Shown piece after piece: positions 23,290-35,939 of a stretch of DNA of 64,000 nucleotides; within the stretch, counting starts at the first letter, position 1, and every line of letters begins with the position of its first letter. A program made the translations under genes and the position numbers. Below the pieces are notes generated by a model, which did no database searches, was not told where the DNA came from, and worked only from the letters and a program-made list of their open reading frames with translations. The DNA is taken from assembly GCA_963575645.1 (NCBI GenBank), contig OY754465.1, positions 41,566,401 to 41,630,400 on the forward strand, written 5' to 3'. Source of the stretch: Xanthostigma xanthostigma. Lineage: Eukaryota; Arthropoda; Insecta; Raphidioptera; Raphidiidae.

Positions 23290-24810
23290 TGAGTCTGTGG
23301 AATTATTCATAGTTCACAATAACCTTTGTGTTTCGGTTTTTTGAAGAAAATGTTTGTTTCGGTAAGAACTCCAGGCTAATTGATTTTGGTGCCAATTGAA
23401 TCAGTAGTTTTGGAAATGTATACATCGTCTAAAAGCTTTGTGGAAAACTGTGCGGAACATTTTTAAAATGAAGTTGGAAGATGGATGCTATATTTTTATT
23501 TTTGGAATCTTCGAGGAGCTGTTGCGCGTATACAAAATATAATTAATGTACTGTATGTTAAAATGAGTATATTAGTTCTTGGGGACATGCTTAACGTTAC
23601 CACTTACAAAATCGACATTTTTTATATTGTCAGATTAAAGATTAGGTTTGTGTTTATGTTATACTGAAAAATATCAGATATAGGCAATTTTTCCGTTAGT
23701 TACAGTTGTACAATCTTGTCTGAATGAACTGTGTCATGCATGTATGTGTTTTCTTTTAACTGCGCAGTTCTAAAAGGTACTTTCCAGTGGTGTAGACCAC
23801 AAACAAAATAAAAATTAACCGAGTTTTTGGATATAATAAAGATGATCACCCCTTTGGGCTTGTAAATTATCATGTTAAGTTTTTTTCTGAACATTTGCTT
23901 ACCGTGCAATGCTGAGATGTATGGATCGAGCCGGAAATATAGATTTAAAGTAATTTTCGTTACTTGTAATGGCCAATTTTAAAGGGAGTAAAACCCAATA
24001 TGATCGGCTTACATGCTGATTAATTTAGTAAAAGGCGTAGAAAATAGGTTGTAAAAATGGGGGAGTAAAAAGATTAAGAATCCTTGAATTTGAAAAATTA
24101 TGCCATGTTCATTTGAAGATTTTTTTATCAGTAAAACATTCATATCGTTTACATGCGCAGGTATTTTTGAATGTATCCATTATGTGAACTTTACATCCCT
24201 TAAAATGACTAAATTCTTCTCAGTGTCAATATTTGAGACGCTTTGCATTAATCAACATTAGGTAAATTGTACGTCTCTCATTGTAAGCTGTGCGACCTTT
24301 TTTTTATTTTTATCTTTAATAAAAGGTTGAATTTTCACTTTAAGTCTGGATTTAAAGTCATATAAAAAATCCAGTATAAATCTTGCAAAATTATCAGACA
24401 TGACGCGACCCTACGTTCCGCCATGTGACCAACGTCAGTAAGTGTATGTTCTCAGTAACTTGTATGAGGCAAAAACGCACTAATGAAATGTGGTAAAAAA
24501 ACTCCGCCTCTGACAACCCTAGGTGGTACACGATACAGCCGAGGTGTATGGATGGCATCATGCTTCCATAATCATTACCATAAAACAGAGACTAAATCAA
24601 ACATGACACAATTGTAAAACTGTTTTGTTTGGACAGAGCAGTTAGCAGACACACAGAACTAATGTGTTGGTGTTATAATACTCGCGTAGCCGACGGCCCT
24701 ACCTCATTCACTGAATGAACACATAACCGGTGAATGAGAATACAGAAAATATTCATATAAATACAGTGAAATTAATCTTGAAGATACAACGATACTTCAT
24801 AACAATTTGG
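23290..24810. other. Non-coding stretch
   Basis: No exon, RNA gene or terminal inverted pair was recognised. Short ORFs such as 23485-23667 lack domains. Confidence 0.4.
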
Positions 24811-24817
24811 TCATTTA

Positions 24818-25293
24818 AGGCCGTCCGCACACGAAGCAACATGAAAGCAACTAAAACTCACTAAGTTATGTTGGCAAGATCGGTGATCGTATGCGTTCTT
24901 TATGTCTCTGTTGCAGTTAAATTTAACAACCCTACATTCCCTAAAATTACTCCAATAATTATACTTAATTTCGATTAATTATTTATCAGTCACGTCTTTT
25001 CGGGAATACTCCATGAGAGTGAAACCGTTACAAAACACATCGCATCTACGAATTTGACAATAAATGCCTTTCGTATTTACAGGCGACATGCGCATTAGTA
25101 AAATCTTGTTCAGATCGCGGTTTCCTTACAGATCGCCCGGATCGGTAAGATAACGCCAGTAGAATATATCGCCGATAGATTGCTTTCATATTAACCCATT
25201 AGTGGGTCCCTACTCCTTTGGCTAGGAATTGGCAGGGAAGGAATATCGGATTGCTGTTGATTTGCTTTCATGTTATCTCGTGTGCGAACGACT
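24818..25293. mobile_element. PIF/Harbinger-like MITE, 476 bp
   Basis: AGGCCGTCCGCACACGA at the left pairs with TCGTGTGCGAACGACT at the right. The subterminal words ACATGAAAGCAA and TTGCTTTCATGT also pair. TTA flanks both sides (24815-24817 and 25294-25296). The middle is non-coding. Confidence 0.8.
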
Positions 25294-25659
25294 TTAAGAG
25301 AGGACCAAATTCTTTCCAAAATATGTACAGTTGAGAACAGCTTGGGGTAGGTGTGCTGGCGTTTAGATTAAAATTTGGGATCAAATCCGACCTCGGTTTA
25401 TTGATATTTTTTTTTTGGTAATATGCCCAGGCTTCCTCAAAGGACATAGAATTAAATATAACTTTGATAATATGCGCTGCATTTTTGGGAAAGAATAAGG
25501 AAATTTTATATTCGAGCGACTTTAGAAGAAAAAAAAAGATGTGTAATGGTGAAAAAACAAAATTCGAGATGTCGACAGATTTAGACGTCTTAATTAGATG
25601 TATACACAGACCTGATTCAACAGATCTAAACTAAATTTTAAACTTAAAATTCTTCAAGG

Positions 25660-25990
25660 TTCTTTGAAGTAAAACTTCTTTTGGAACGATGGAGTAAAAT
25701 TAATCTGTGAGAATGCAAATACAACGAACGTATCGCAATGTACGTATACCATATGCTATAAACACCGATTGTAGAACATAAAGCTAAAGTTGCGCCGAGG
25801 TAGAAAGCTTGCCTTGTAACCTAACGGTCGTTGATTCGATTCTGACGTTCGGTGCTATTGTTATTTTATTCATTTTTTTCAATTATATCAGTTTATCTCT
25901 AGTGTGTGGTGTAAAATACAGAGTCTCTTTTTTCATCTACTCCCTCAAAGAAGAGTAGTTTACTGATGAGCGAATTGCGAGTTTCTCGAA
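25660..25990 (+). repeat. tRNA-like dispersed repeat 'Y', copy 2 (uninterrupted)
   Basis: Colinear with the flanks of the hAT insert at 19.6 kb. ACGAACGTATCGCAAT runs straight into TACCATATGCTATAA with nothing inserted. The tRNA-like block here reads GAGGTAGAAAGCTTGC, then GTTGATTCGATTCTGAC. Confidence 0.75.
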
Positions 25991-27225
25991 TAAGGCTTTA
26001 AATTGTTCATATTACGTAAATTAGTATCATATTAGTATCATATAATGAACCAACATAATTCCACAATTTATTTTTTCCAAAAAGGGTAGTTTACGGATGA
26101 ATAGAAATTTGCAGTCAAAGTAATTGAGCAAATAGTCAGTGTGGTTGGAGCCATACCATTTATTGGATTCATTTCCTATTGATATATGTTACAAAGTACT
26201 CTTCCTTGCCATAATGCGAATTCTTTTGGAGAAAACAAGCGGAAAACGAGTATTAAATATTCTAAATATACACTGATTTCCCAAGAAATTACCCTCTCGA
26301 TTTTTTTTGGACGATCTGTGCATTATTTGTGAATGAAAAGTGTAACTTATTACACGACTGTTATAATTTATTATTTAATTGTATGAATGTAAGCGTACAC
26401 CGCCAACACAGTTGTTTCTTCACAACGCGCCAAGCTGTCTGTCGGGTTACTAAGATCATAAGATGAGGTCCCTATTTAATACTTTATACTCGCTCAAGGT
26501 GTGTTACTCTGCAGGGCTGCCAAATTGCCAAGCTTACGATATCGGATAAAATAAATGCATTTGTCGTTAACGGTGACATACATTTTTGAAATCCAAAAAT
26601 GCTAATTGTTGCGAGCACAGTTTTGTCAGGCAAATCACTGTGAGCGTAAAATCTTATAATTTGTACATACATGCTGCGAAAGCAACCGCCATGTTCTTAG
26701 AAGGTATTCCTAGCTGCCAGTTCTAAACTTCTGACTAAAATTAGTAGTAGGATTAGGGTGTGCTTAACGGAACTATGTTCAAGTTCTTAGATAAGGAATA
26801 TCGAAGTGCGATTGTCGAGTGACTGTGCTAAAGTGTGCGGATCTTCCTCAACAAGGTGCAGCAGATTTGTAATTTAAAGTAGAGGATAGACTTGGGAATA
26901 AGCGAATGCTTTTAGTAATCGAATTATTCATTCGAAATAGTTTCTTCGCATGATGTATCACAAAAATAGATATGTTAATGAATCAGTGTTTCAACTCTCG
27001 AATGAATTTTGCTCTCGATTCCGATTATCATTCTTGAGAGGCATCTGCTTATATGTACATGTTTCATAAAACAGACGCCTATAAAATACTGTGCATCTTT
27101 AAATACTATACTATATTCTGTTTACGAATTTTTGACTACTAAAGTCAAAATAAGCTAAATTTTACTAAATGTAATTGACGAAGTTTTATCCACATTGTGG
27201 TTTTCAACTAATAAATTATTATTAT
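25991..27225. other. Non-coding stretch
   Basis: AT-rich. CAGGGCTGCCAAATTGCC near 26514 looks like one end of a hAT element, but no partner end with a matching duplication was found. The interval 26990-27060 is a diverged direct repeat of 27655-27735. Confidence 0.45.
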
Positions 27226-27227
27226 TA

Positions 27228-27570
27228 AACACGCGTGAGTAATATATAATTTCGGGGCCCTGTTAAATTCGGGAGAAATAATAAATTACTTCATGGTGAC
27301 GCGTAGAGTGCGAATAATGAGCCGAAACTGTACGGTATTTGCATAGTTTCTGGACCAATAGGAACGTGGGAGCGATTTGTATATATGAAAACAGCATCGC
27401 ATTTCAGCGAAAGTCAGGGCCATCTTGTGTGCATCGAGGGCGGTGGGTACGTCAATCAATGAAGTGATTTATTATTTGTCCCACTTTTATCAGAGCCCCG
27501 ATTACATATTACTCGAGCGAGTGCGGTAACACGCGAATGAAATATTTCACTCGCGTGTTACCGCACTCGC
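27228..27570. mobile_element. Inverted-repeat element ending in a 54-bp palindrome
   Basis: CACGCGTGAGTAATATATAA..TTCGGGGCCCTG (27228-27260) is the inverse of CAGAGCCCCGATTACATATT..ACACGCG (27491-27536). The right end is itself an almost perfect palindrome, 27517-27570: GCGAGTGCGGTAACACGCGA against its inverse, with a self-complementary centre TGAAATATTTCA and one mismatched pair. Confidence 0.65.
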
Positions 27571-28144
27571 TACGCTCGTGCGGCAAATTTCACGCTCATG
27601 GAATCTTCTCCTTCTCTCACTAGTCGCACAATATACTATTATTATATACGACTAAAATTATTATAACGAATGAATTTAGTTCTCGTTTTCGATTATGAGA
27701 CTTAAGAGTCACCTGCATCCTGTGCCTCATAGATAAAAGACGTAAATAATCATATTCTATGCTTTGAGTGTACCAGCTAATGAGAATCTGAGAAAAACAC
27801 TTACGCTTTACATACCTATAGTGTGCCAAAGAATAAAGAAATAAAGTGTAATTATTTGGGATTGTAAATTGTAATTATAAGTCGTAACTTGTAAGTATAG
27901 AAAGCATTCGAATGATTTTGAATAACCTCTCGAAATATCTCGATATAATTTTATAATTGAATACTATTTTAACTATCCCATCACTGGGGCTGTTTGCTAT
28001 TCGCTTACTTTCGGGTGAAGATAAGGTTGCTGTAAAAGCAGACATTAACGTGACCAAGCCACAGGTAAGGGTAGTCTACTGTACCTACATAGTATAAAGA
28101 AAAGTCTCGGGAGGTGTCTGTCTATAATATATATTAATGTCGAG

Positions 28145-28785
28145 AACTAAGGAATGTATTTGGATGCGATTTTTACCATTGGATAGCTTATTTAGTATTG
28201 AGGAAGTTTAAATTCTATACTGGCTGTCCGATCCGGCTTCTCCCGGATGCAAATCGGATTGATCCCAAGTTGGATTGGAATCCATTATCATCATTATAGG
28301 TACCCAATAATAAATAGATCGAGGCTGGTTAATTATAAATTTGAGTGAACGAGCGAAGCGAGCATACCTGAGCAAAACTGGACGGGGCATGTGGTTGCAG
28401 TATAAAATGATAAAAATCGTATATCTGACAGCCCTGCTGTTTGGATGTGTAGGCAGGAAGTATACACACGTAAGAACTCATATATTATTATTGCCACTGG
28501 CAATTTGGATACGAATGATGTATTATCAATATCAATACTCTCAATACCAATTACTATATAAAATAAAGTTCCCGTTTTCGTCTGTTCGCTAAAAACACGA
28601 GAACTACTAAACAGATTTAAATGCGGTTTTCACCATTTGATAGCGAGTTTCTTCATGAAGATTTGTATAACATCTGACCAGCCGAGATGAAAATCGGCTT
28701 GCAGTCTCTATATTGAACAGATGTAAATGCGGTTTTTATCATTCAATAACTTATTTCTTGAGGAAGATTGCATACTAAGCGATAT
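28145..28785. repeat. Dispersed repeat with a ~50-bp motif in three copies
   Basis: Variants of 'AAATGCGGTTTTCACCATT' followed by GATAGC.TATTTCTTGAGGAAG occur near 28155, 28620 and 28728. This resembles the conserved tails of common non-autonomous insect elements. Confidence 0.5.
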
Positions 28786-28799
28786 ACTTATACCCTGAA

Positions 28800-29450
28800 A
28801 AAAAAAATCCAGCCAATTGAGCGACGGGACCATGCCAACTCCAAAAATATTTACATTTGATATGGTATAATAAAGAGAATAATGTTTCAGATATCGCGTG
28901 AGGTGATGCGGGTAATGGCTAGTATTCAATATGATATTTGCTATTCCTTGCCAAGGTTACCTACATAATACGTTCCACGTCATGCAAAAATTAATCAAAG
29001 CATGCTTAACTAGTTTATTCTGACAGATCTACAAAACAAAAGAACATCTGATTTTTTTTATTTTCAAAATATTTCCGAAATTATAAAGTTTAAAAAAAAT
29101 TTAACAAAAATTTCTTGAAAAAATAAATAGAATAATAAGCCGTTCTGAAAAGTATAGATACCATTATTATATAAAAAGCACAGTTACAGCATATATCTCT
29201 TCTGTGCATGCGCCGATTTTCCCCGAAAACAATAGGGCTCTTCATATTTGCATACCAAATATTCTCCAAAAAATTGGTTTCAATCCGTTCATCTATTTGA
29301 CCCTAATCGTGCTCACAGTCTGACAGACAAACAGATGCACAGAGATTGTTCCAAAAATATGTTTTTTAGAGTCGGGTACCTCAAAACGAAAAAGTATAAG
29401 TGAATTTTGACCTAAACTAGTCCTATTCCCCACTTGTGGGTTGAAATGGT
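28800..29450 (+). repeat. Dispersed ~630-bp repeat 'Z', copy 1
   Basis: Runs from CCAGCCAATTGAGCGACGGG to CCCACTTGTGGGTTGAAATG. It is colinear with 56590-57232 and with the inverse of about 44640-45255. The ends carry short inverted GACCATTCCAAC-like words. All copies share CATGCGCCGATTTTCCCC, AATAGGGCTCTT and ACAGACAAACAGA, so apparent ORFs in it are properties of the repeat. Confidence 0.8.
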
Positions 29451-29841
29451 AAAACTATTTAACTATTGAACATTCATTTAAAAAGTTAATTGAAAGACAT
29501 GCATGGTGTTTATGTTAAACTAGCTGTCGAGTCTGCGCGGATGGCTAGTCTATGTACCTACATTATTTTATATGCATTTGCTACAGAAGTGCATTATTGA
29601 CAATGCCCAGACTGCAAATATTTGTTTAGAATTTAGATGACACTCTCCCGTTAATAATCCTGTTCAGCGCATGATTTAGGAGATCTCCACAACTTTTATA
29701 TATATTCGCAAATTATTCCTTTAATGAAAATATAAAACTTTGCAATGAAGGAATAATAGAAAGTTTTCCACTTAATTTTTATGTCACGGTATTTTTAAAT
29801 CATGCCTTATACTTTTACAATTTCAAATCTACAAATACAAC

Positions 29842-30335
29842 TAGGGTTACCAGATTGGCGGGACTTGGCTGGATTGTCTAGCAATTTTACACGTTGTCCA
29901 GTGTCCCGATTTTAGGCAAAATGTCCAGCTGAAAATAAAAAACATGCACCGTCAGAGCTAATAATTCGATTAAACTTTGAAGAAAACTGTAGGTACTAAT
30001 TTTAAATCTTTTCTAAATACAGAGAAAGGTTCTAAAATGATAAAGGCGGCTGAAGGAAATACTAAATATATGTGGCAAAAAAATGACTTGAAAGGTACCA
30101 TTGACTGTTAGATTAAGTTACCTCTGTTTTTGTACCAATTTCAGCTGTTCAGCTCAATAGTTCATATTTTCGTTTTTCTTATAACAATAATACCTAAATA
30201 AGTACATATTACTTAATTATATGTCGTGTTTTGGTTGATTAATGCAGATTTTTATTTTGTCCAGCCTAAAATCCTTTGGTCCAGATATTTTAGAATATTG
30301 TCCAGAAATTTTGATTTCCCAATCTGGCAACCCTA
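29842..30335. mobile_element. hAT-like MITE, 494 bp
   Basis: TAGGGTTACCAGATTGG and CCAATCTGGCAACCCTA form the inverted ends. The flanking octamers AATACAAC (29834-29841) and AGTACAAC (30336-30343) match at 7 of 8 positions. The repeated GTCCAG words near both ends look like subterminal repeats. No transposase frame is present. Confidence 0.85.
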
Positions 30336-30343
30336 AGTACAAC

Positions 30344-32580
30344 CTATATACTAATTTAGGTGAAAACTTGCACATTTCAAAATCTTATAATATATTTTCC
30401 TTTTGAGATTCCAAAAAAAAATATTTTTGAAAAAGTCTGTTCTTCTTTTTACGCTAAATAAATTAGTTAGGTAACTGACAAGCATGATTTGGTTAATTTT
30501 TAACCGACAGCGGCGCAGCCAAAGAGAAGGGGTTATCAGAACTTATAAGTATAGCAGTCTATACTCTATGTATGTTTGCATATGCTCCACCGTAGCGCCT
30601 AAACTATTCATCCGATTTTGATAAATAAGGTGTCAATCGATTCGTTATTATGGACTGGGTAACATAGGCTACATTTATTTTTGAATTTTGGTCCAAGAGG
30701 TGAGCAAATTGGAAACAAATAAACAATTTCAAAAAAATAATTTAAATAGAAAATAAGTTCAAAAACTAGAACCCGACTATGGTCCAGGTAACATAAGCTA
30801 CATTTAAGTTAAAATACACTTTTCAAAATTTTACAAAAAAAATCATTTTGAAGTCATTTGAACATATTTTTGCAAAAAGTCTATTCGTCTGTTTAATCAT
30901 CGATGTTTTTTTTGTAATATGACTTTTTTTCTCTTTTTTTTAGAAGAAGAAATCTTTATTTACAATAATAATTATTTACAACTATGTAAGTAGAATCTAA
31001 TATAGGGATTTCAGCAAAATTGCTATAGCCCACCTGAAAGATTTAATGATTAATTATTTGTTTTTATCAATTTCAAGTCAATTAGATTGGCAAAAAAAAA
31101 TAAAAATAACCAACTATTTTCTCTTTAATTAAAAAATCTCAAGCCGCTACTTACTTGCAACCAAACCAATAAGTAGGTACAGTATATTATTTTCCGCCTG
31201 AGATTTTGCTAAAATTATTTGTTTAAATTAAAATATTTTAAAGATTGGCGTTAAAAACAAACATTGTGCATTCGTTATTGGAAAACATCGATGTTTTTGT
31301 TTCAATCATTGACAACATAGATTTTGTTATTTCGATATATTGAGCGATGTTAACATCGATGTTTAAATAACTTTGCATCAAAATCACAAATTGAACAACA
31401 AAAATCGCGGTTTATTTGAGATTTATGGAATTAAAAAAATAGAATTTCTTGGTGGCTTGAATGGCTTTTTTATTGACTTGTTGGTGAGTGTGTAACAAAA
31501 AAAATATATTATGTATATATGAACAGTTAATGAAAATGGATTATGTATCTAATTCAATTCTATTTATATAGCATTACATCATACGACAAACTATTTTAGT
31601 TCCCATATTTTGCATCTAATAAACTGGTTTGATATAAGTTAAACTTTGTGTATTTTTTCAAACCTACTATAAACCGATTATAATCAATGAATGGCCAGAA
31701 GTTATAGTATCCACTTTGTACACGTGCCTCAGTGGCGCTGCATGCTATTTTACTATTTTCGATTTTTTATACCTTTGCTATCTAAAAAATAATTCACATA
31801 CATATCCATACCATGTCTGCCTAGTTTTCCTCTCAGATATTTTTTTCGTATTTCTCGGAGAACTTCTACAAGACAGAAGTTGAGCAAAGACTTGAAAAAT
31901 TCAAAAAGGGGATGGATCTGCGGCTCCAAAAAATTTCCTTTACGCGTTTAAAATCAAGTTTGCGTAATCGCTTTGCAATTAGATTTCTAGGAGATTCTAT
32001 ACTGATGTAATTTTCTCATAAATACAGTCGAATGACCCTAATTCAGTAGCTAACTGGTATCCAATATTTAAAAAAATGCTACTTTCTGATAACTATCAAG
32101 AAATTTGGTGCCTAGGGATTTTCAAGGTCGGTAAACATAATTGTCACATTTTTTTCGAAATTAGAATCAAATTACTAGTGTTATTTTTATATAGACACCG
32201 ATAAAAAAGTGTGCATTGGTTTATTCTGGTTCTATTTAAGATTTGTTTTTGTAACGGGACGCTACTGATGTCATTTTTAAATACATGTCATGCCAATAAA
32301 ATCTTGATATATGGAACAACATCAGAATTGTGTCTTCATCGGGCATTCAAGTCCCTCTAAGTCTAATCATTATACCTATTAGGTGTGGCTGCATATTATT
32401 GTAACAACAAAAAACACCTACATTCAAACAAAAAAACAGATCGCATCATTATACATGTTATTTATGAGCATACAAAAGGCACTGCATAAAAGTTACAACA
32501 TGCTTTTAAGCCTCGCAATGATAACCTAGTAATTTTTTTGACAAATTACTGGTGGTAAAAGCTACAGTGGGAACTTCCAT
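30344..32580. other. Non-coding stretch with repeat fragments
   Basis: The interval 30360-30500 is a shortened, inverted piece of repeat Z (GAGATTCCAAAAAA, then TTAGTTAGGTAACTGACAAG). From 30510 the phrase CGACAGCGGCGCAGCCAAAG begins another dispersed repeat that fades by about 30870. The rest shows no exon or RNA gene. Confidence 0.5.
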
Positions 32581-32583
32581 TTT

Positions 32584-32800
32584 GACGTGATAACGTCTTA
32601 TAAATTGATGAAACACCGGCTGCATGCACGAAAAAGTGTAACGTTCCGAAAAGTGTCACGTTCCGCCTGACCCTGTGCGTGCAAGCGAGAGCGCAGTATA
32701 AGCGATAGAGAGTCGGTAAAAATATAGTTTGACAGCTACTAAAATTTAGGTTATGTATTATTAAATATGATATTCGAGCGGAATACGTTATCACGTAAAA
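32584..32800. mobile_element. Possible MITE with GTGATAACGT ends
   Basis: GACGTGATAACGTCTTATAA at the left and AATACGTTATCACGT at the right are inverted. The interior is markedly more GC-rich (GTAACGTTCCGAAAAGTGTC, CGTGCAAGCGAGAGCGC) than its surroundings. The 82-aa minus-strand frame is not supported. Confidence 0.55.
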
Positions 32801-33299
32801 CTATCGTCCGTAAACCGACTTTACAGACAACCAATTTTTTTTGAAAATAAAATAGCTAAATATAGTGTAAGTGCCTTATGGCAAATACACTATTAAACAC
32901 CAGAAGCATAACTCGGAGTCGATGCCGTTGATGTGTTTACCGATGGATTCGTGATATTGGTTTCAAATAAAACATGAAATTTTATTGCTTTTCCCGTACT
33001 CGTACCTTTTCTATCATAGCAAACAGGTATAGTAGCTAAATAAAGTTACCAAATAAAATGTCTTATTAAACCCAACGCGTAAGAAACAATTCGCTATAAA
33101 CCTTCCAACATTCGAGACAGTACAGCGCTGGCCATTTCAGGTTCGAATCTCAGGTTAACCGAGCATCGAGGACACAAGAATGCGTAAAGCTCGTAATAAG
33201 GGAGTTATGGTTCTGGTTATTTATTTATTCTAGTGGATAATACACGACAAACTGCTTCCAATATATGACATTGGAATAGGAGTCAGTATAAATTAGGCA

Positions 33300-34150
33300 C
33301 GTGTCGTACATTGGCCGTGTGCAATAACATGCGAGTTATGTATATAGGCACCTATTCTATATCTATAACATACATAAATTGCATATCAATTGTTATCATT
33401 TTCTCCACAGGAAATATGGACATGTTAACCTTATCTCATAATATTATAAAATATCATTTTCTCTACATGGACATGTTAATTTTATCTCATATAAAATTAA
33501 CACTTAAGCTTAAATGCTCCAAAACGAATACTTCTTTATTAAAATAAGTCTTTTCAGACTTCACTTATTATTGAGACAGTCAACGGACATGACATCCTAA
33601 TAATCGGTCCTACGTACATCGTAGTTAGAATAAGAAAACAATAATAAATAAGCACATTACAATTAAATTGTATTTCAATTATAAATAAATAAAGTGTTTT
33701 AATAATAAATTAAATAATATTTTTTTTTTAAAACTTAAGTTTCAAAACACGAAACTTAACTGGCGCAGTCGGTAGGATATTACCGAAAAATAACTGGCGC
33801 AGTCGGTAGGATATTGCAACGTACCCAAAATCGGGGCTGATTATTGAAATCTACGGCGAATTTTAAATTCCTTATGCAATATTCGAACTAAAGCAATTAA
33901 AGTGAACAAAAAATAAAAGTGAACGAAAATCACAAGCAAACAAATAACTAAAACAAATAATTAAAAATAAAAGTGAACGAAAATCACAAGCAAATAAAAA
34001 ACATTGGCGAAACTTAACTGGCGCAGTCGGTAGGACATTACCGAAACTTAACTGGCGCAGTCGGTAGGACATTACCGAAAAATAACTTGCGTATTGATGT
34101 GTATAGAGAATGCATTCCAGCTCCGAAAGTTTGGCAAACAATACTTGCAT
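33300..34150 (+). mobile_element. 5' part of a Ty3/Gypsy-type LTR retrotransposon (LTR end plus leader)
   Basis: A region with AATAAATAAAG near 33685 and the end TTAA abuts TGGCGCAGTCGGTAGGAT (33761-33778). That sequence is complementary to the 3' end of insect tRNA-Ser, the primer used by the 17.6/297 group. The LTR's 5' edge is not certain; two GGACATGTTAA direct repeats at 33418 and 33468 lie inside it. No gag or pol frame follows, so only an LTR and leader remain, or a deleted copy. Confidence 0.7.
33761..34070 (+). promoter_or_regulatory. Four tRNA-Ser primer-binding sites in two tandem pairs
   Basis: The 17-mer TGGCGCAGTCGGTAGGA occurs at 33761, 33795, 34019 and 34053. Spacing is exactly 34 bp within each pair and 258 bp between pairs. 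Between the pairs the word AGTGAACGAAAATCACAAGC is also duplicated. Confidence 0.9.
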
Positions 34151-34622
34151 ATTTTTATTTAAATTTTTAGATAGTTAAACGGTTTGAAATTTCATTGAAA
34201 TGGAGTGCACCGACAGTTTTATTTTGGAGTTCTTGAATCTTTTTACCGATGCCCTGTAATTTGAAATCTAAAACATGGTAGTCGAAAAAATAGGAATTCA
34301 GTGGTTGCAGAAAGCATTGTCAAAAAATTCGATTCGACAATTTGATAGTGAAGCCTTAACTAGGTTAATGCGTGTTTTCTCGAATACGTTATGCATGTAA
34401 ATGTGAACAAATATGTATTAATGACACAAAAACTAAATAAATTATCACGATTAGTCTACTAATAGCATACGATTAATATGTATTTTAATTGTCATTCTAA
34501 AAATAAAATTGATTTTAAAAATGTCTCATAAAGTGTGCTAACCAAAAATACAGATAGGTAAATAAAAAATAATAATAATAATATTAATGAGTTGTGACGC
34601 GCATCGTTGAAATGACAAGACA

Positions 34623-35235
34623 TTAAAAGACCACGCGCACTTATTCAGCACAGACCAGCACAGCACGAACCTGCAACGATTTCGCCCACTAGATCAGTAC
34701 GGACCAGTAACATGGACGGATGTAGGTCGGTGGTAGAATTTTTTATTTTGACTATTTTATGTGAAGAGACGGAAGAGAAAGAAGCCAGGAAAAAAGAAGG
34801 TTTTGAATTCACACTATTAATGAACATTAATTAATGAAAATGTCAGATCATTATTAGTACACTAGATCGGTTTAGCACAGGCAACCGACTGACGGGCGGT
34901 CGTTGCTGGTTGTTGGTTGCAGGTGCTAGTCTAATGTGCGCTACTCCGTTAAATAACATGGTATATTTATATTTATTTATTATTATAGTAATCAACAGGT
35001 CCAAACTCAATAACAGATTTTGTCATAACAAATTCAAATTAAGAACTAAATATGCTTAATACAAAAAAGACAAAACATTTAAAAAAATCAATTATTCAAA
35101 TAAATAAAATTATCGATAATTAAATTTGTTTGAAGAGTTCTATTCAGACGTTAATTAAAGATTTAAAAATCAATTATCTTTACGAACACGCTTTTCTGGT
35201 CCGCGCTGTGCTGGTATAGTGTGCGCGGTCTTTAA
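34623..35235. mobile_element. Terminal-inverted-repeat element family 'CAGCAC', copy 2
   Basis: The left end TTAAAAGACCACGCGCAC pairs with GTGTGCGCGGTCTTTAA at the right. Inside these, CAGCACAGACCAGCACAGC pairs with the CTGGTCCGCGCTGTGCTG region. The interior matches 5880-6686. A LINE tail is inserted at 34965-35165. Flanking duplication is unclear. Confidence 0.75.
34965..35165 (-). repeat. 5'-truncated LINE end nested in the element
   Basis: A TTTATATTTATTTATTATTA tract at the left looks like the tail of a minus-strand retroposon. At the right, GAAGAGTTCTATTCAGACGT (35127-35156) matches 16742-16775 inverted. Only about 200 bp was inserted. Confidence 0.45.
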
Positions 35236-35637
35236 AACATCTCATTTAAATTCGGACTGCGCGACATTTAAAGTTTGTCCAATGATCAGAGTAAACTCTT
35301 TAACAAACACCGGAAGTTTACCAACGCAATAACAAAACGGTTATAAAACAAATCAATTGAGTTTGACTCAAGCTTTCAGTGTTGTTGTCATTTAAATAAT
35401 CGACTCAGATGCATGTTGACGTACAATGTACAGTCTATATAAAGCTCCTAATTTTTTTTTATTTGTAAACCTGACAGGCAAACAGACAATGAATGTTCAG
35501 TAATAAGCCTGCTCTCAATAATACAATAATTATTATACATTTGTAGCACATTTATATAAAAAAAAAAACAAGAAACATAATTGAATAATGTAAAACTTAA
35601 ATAACCGAAGAGATATAATATTCACTATTTATTAATA

Positions 35638-35937
35638 TTAAAAAAAAACAGAAATTTGTCTCTTAAAATTTTTAAGAGTGTCCCCAAAAATATCAATATC
35701 CGTTCTATTGTTGATATTGTTGAAAATGTACGCCATTCTGAAAAGCGGAGAGTTAAAGGCATAATTGGTCGTGACTGAGGACAAATAAAATAGATCTCTA
35801 TTCCTAGTGTGGTAGATTGAAGCAGATATATAAAATTTCGCTAGTAAGTCGGGTAAATTAATTGTACCGTTTATAATTTTATGTAGACAACACAGATCAG
35901 AAATTTTCCTTCTAACTTCAAGAGTTTGTAGTTTCAT
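35638..35937 (-). pseudogene. LINE reverse-transcriptase C-terminal fragment (Jockey/I-like)
   Basis: The 99-codon minus-strand frame contains RRKISDLCCLHKIINGTINL, then RNRDLFYLSSVTTNYAFNSP and LFRMAYIFNN. This matches the distal region of many insect LINE ORF2 proteins (R+ISDLCFLHKIING..., RTR..DLF, N.....R). The last residues, FKRQISVFF, are also typical. Everything upstream is missing, as in a 5'-truncated insertion. Confidence 0.75.
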
Positions 35938-35939
35938 TA

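Noticed and set aside
26514..28440. CAGGGCTGCCAAATTG (26514) paired with ATCTGACAGCCCTG (28423) as one hAT element
   Set aside because: The flanking octamers do not match, and other complete repeats lie between; pairing is likely accidental.
33872..34150. 92-codon minus-strand frame
   Set aside because: It arises from the duplicated primer-binding and leader words; the peptide simply repeats FACDFRSLLF.
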